Assembly: GCA_002371295.1 (NCBI GenBank)
Contig: DFGZ01000139.1
Span: forward strand, 1 to 5,771
Origin: Oribacterium sp. UBA3737
Lineage (GTDB): Bacteria; Bacillota_A; Clostridia; Lachnospirales; Lachnospiraceae
Reading direction: 5' to 3'
DNA: 5,771 nucleotides
Below the pieces are notes generated by a model. The model was not told the origin of the DNA. It did not search any database and saw nothing but the letters and a program-made list of their open reading frames with translations. Positions 4,023 to 5,771 of the stretch are shown one piece after another; position 1 is the first letter of the stretch, and each line of letters begins with the position of its first letter. Position numbers and translations under genes: made by a program.

Positions 4023-5771
4023 ATGGCAGATATTAAAAATATTGATCAGTCAAAAATCAGAAATTTCTGTATTATAGCTCACATCGATCACGGTAAGTCA
4101 ACATTGGCAGACCGTATTATCGAGATGACAGGTACACTTACCGAAAGAGAGATGCAGTCTCAGGTCCTTGATAACATGGATATCGAGAGAGAGCGTGGAA
4201 TAACAATCAAGTCCCAGACGACCCGTGTTATCTATACCGCGAAGAATGGTGAGGAGTATGTATTTAACCTCATTGATACACCGGGGCATGTAGACTTTAA
4301 CTATGAGGTATCCCGTGCCCTTGCGGCCTGTGACGGTGCCATACTTATAGTGGATGCGACGCAGGGAATTCAGGCACAGACTCTTGCCAATACCTATCTT
4401 GCCCTTGATCATGATCTGGAGATACTTCCGGTCATCAACAAGATAGACCTTCCTTCCGCAGATCCTGAGCGTGTTGCGGAAGAGGTTGAGGATGTTATTG
4501 GCATAGAAGCCATGGATGCTCCCAGAATCTCAGCCAAGACGGGTGAGAATGTCCGGGATGTTCTTGAGGCTCTGGTGGAGAAGCTTCCGGCGCCTGAAGG
4601 TTCACCGGACAATCCCCTTCAGGCGCTTATATTTGACTCTCTTTATGACAACTACCGCGGTGTTATCATTTTCTGCCGTGTGAAGGAGGGTACAGTCAAG
4701 GTTGGAACCCGCATCAGACTTATGGCAAGTAAGGCTGAGTTCGATGTAACAGAGGTTGGTTACTTCGCTCCCGGAAGATTTATTCCATGTGAGGAGCTGA
4801 CAGCCGGAATGGTCGGATACATTACCGCATCCATAAAGGACATCCGTGAGACCCGTGTAGGTGATACCGTTACAGATGCTGACCGTCCGGCAGATAAACC
4901 GCTTCCGGGTTATAAGAAGGTTCAGTCCATGGTATACTGCGGAATCTATCCTGCTGACACCATGAGATATCCGGACCTCAGAGATGCCCTTGAAAAGCTC
5001 CAGTTAAATGATGCGGCTCTCCAGTATGAGCCTGAGACTTCACAGGCTCTTGGATTCGGTTTCCGTTGCGGTTTCCTGGGACTTCTTCATCTTGATGTGG
5101 TTCAGGAGCGTCTGGAAAGAGAGTATAATCTTGATCTCGTTACCACAGCTCCATCCGTTGTCTACCATATATATAAGACGGACGGAACCATGATAGAGCT
5201 TTCCAACCCGGCGAACCTTCCGGATCCTTCTGAAATAGATCATATGGAGGAGCCGGTTGTTGAGGCGGAGATCATGGTCACACCTGAGTTTATGGGCTCT
5301 ATCATGACCCTTTGCCAGGAGCGACGCGGCGTGTACAAAAGTACAGAGTACATCGAGGCGAATCGTGCCATACTTAAGTATGATATGCCGCTCAATGAGA
5401 TCATCTATGATTTCTTTGATGCAATTAAGTCCCGTTCAAAGGGATATGCATCCTTTGATTATGAGCTGAAGGGATATCAGACCAGTAAGATGGTGAAGCT
5501 GGACATACTCGTGAACAAGCAGATCATTGATGCCCTGAGCTTTATCGTTCATGCGGATTCTGCCTATGAGCGCGGAAAGAAAATGTGCGAGAAGCTCAAG
5601 AACGAGATTCCCCGTCAGCTCTTTGAGATTCCTATTCAGGCTGCTATCGGCGGTCATGTTCAGGCCAGGGAAACGGTCAAGGCATTACGAAAGGATGTGC
5701 TTGCAAAGTGCTACGGCGGTGATATCTCCCGTAAGAAAAAGCTTCTGGAAAAGCAGAAGGAAGGAAAGCGC
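4023..5771 (+). CDS. lepA: Elongation factor 4 (LepA), ribosome-associated GTPase, 3' end missing
   Basis: The frame stays open from ATG 4023 to the last base, giving 583 codons of a protein usually about 600 residues long, so only about 20 residues are cut off by the window. The GTPase domain shows AHIDHGKST (G1, 19-27), RGITI (G2, 58-62), DTPGH (G3, 85-89), NKID (G4, 139-142) and SAK (G5, 170-172). Translation-factor domains II, III and IV follow, and the LepA-specific C-terminal domain appears with [20 protein letters not shown] (starting at 543) and [10 protein letters not shown]. LepA/EF4 binds ribosomes in the cytoplasm and has been linked to back-translocation, recovery of stalled ribosomes and 30S assembly. 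AGGAAG (4013-4018) is the ribosome site for ATG 4023. An in-frame ATG at 3999 would add eight residues, but its AAGG lies directly against the start. It is divergent from rpsT. No gpr or spoIIP gene precedes it, unlike in spore-forming relatives. Confidence 0.98.
   Translation, partial: MADIKNIDQSKIRNFCIIAHIDHGKSTLADRIIEMTGTLTEREMQSQVLDNMDIERERGITIKSQTTRVIYTAKNGEEYVFNLIDTPGHVDFNYEVSRALAACDGAILIVDATQGIQAQTLANTYLALDHDLEILPVINKIDLPSADPERVAEEVEDVIGIEAMDAPRISAKTGENVRDVLEALVEKLPAPEGSPDNPLQALIFDSLYDNYRGVIIFCRVKEGTVKVGTRIRLMASKAEFDVTEVGYFAPGRFIPCEELTAGMVGYITASIKDIRETRVGDTVTDADRPADKPLPGYKKVQSMVYCGIYPADTMRYPDLRDALEKLQLNDAALQYEPETSQALGFGFRCGFLGLLHLDVVQERLEREYNLDLVTTAPSVVYHIYKTDGTMIELSNPANLPDPSEIDHMEEPVVEAEIMVTPEFMGSIMTLCQERRGVYKSTEYIEANRAILKYDMPLNEIIYDFFDAIKSRSKGYASFDYELKGYQTSKMVKLDILVNKQIIDALSFIVHADSAYERGKKMCEKLKNEIPRQLFEIPIQAAIGGHVQARETVKALRKDVLAKCYGGDISRKKKLLEKQKEGKR

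Overview
The window looks like a chromosomal housekeeping segment from a low-to-moderate-GC anaerobic Bacillota, most likely a Lachnospiraceae-type clostridium (Butyrivibrio, Pseudobutyrivibrio or Roseburia-like). This rests on protein character, codon use rich in ATA, AGA and GGA, strong AGGAG-type ribosome sites on some genes, and a comEC / rpsT / lepA gene order that is a reduced form of the Bacillota order comEC-holA-rpsT-gpr-spoIIP-lepA. The genus is inference.

Layout. Positions 1-399 hold the 3' end of a DegV/FakB-type fatty-acid-binding protein gene. Positions 400-550 are an AT-rich spacer built of degenerate 18-nt tandem units, followed by a strong intrinsic terminator (551-580). comEC (599-3088, +) starts 18 nt after the terminator T-tract, has no Shine-Dalgarno sequence, and appears to have a promoter embedded in the terminator that would give a leaderless or nearly leaderless mRNA. 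Positions 3076-3425 hold a GC-richer cluster of repeats and hairpins whose first copy supplies the comEC stop codon. The cluster is followed by terminators for the two convergent transcripts: comEC from the left and rpsT from the right. rpsT (3550-3813, -) encodes ribosomal protein S20 and has a consensus sigma-A promoter and a leader hairpin. lepA (4023 to the window end, +) is divergent from rpsT and lacks only about its last 20 codons.

How the genes relate. No dedicated pathway links them. ComEC is the inner-membrane DNA-uptake channel, S20 is a 30S subunit protein, LepA/EF4 is a ribosome-associated GTPase, and DegV/FakB supplies fatty acids for phospholipid synthesis. rpsT and lepA share a divergent promoter region of about 200 bp.

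No new multi-gene system is visible. The most interesting signals are non-coding: the repeat cluster where holA usually lies, the promoter-in-terminator arrangement before comEC, the 18-nt tandem spacer, the rpsT leader hairpin, and the missing sporulation genes gpr and spoIIP between rpsT and lepA.
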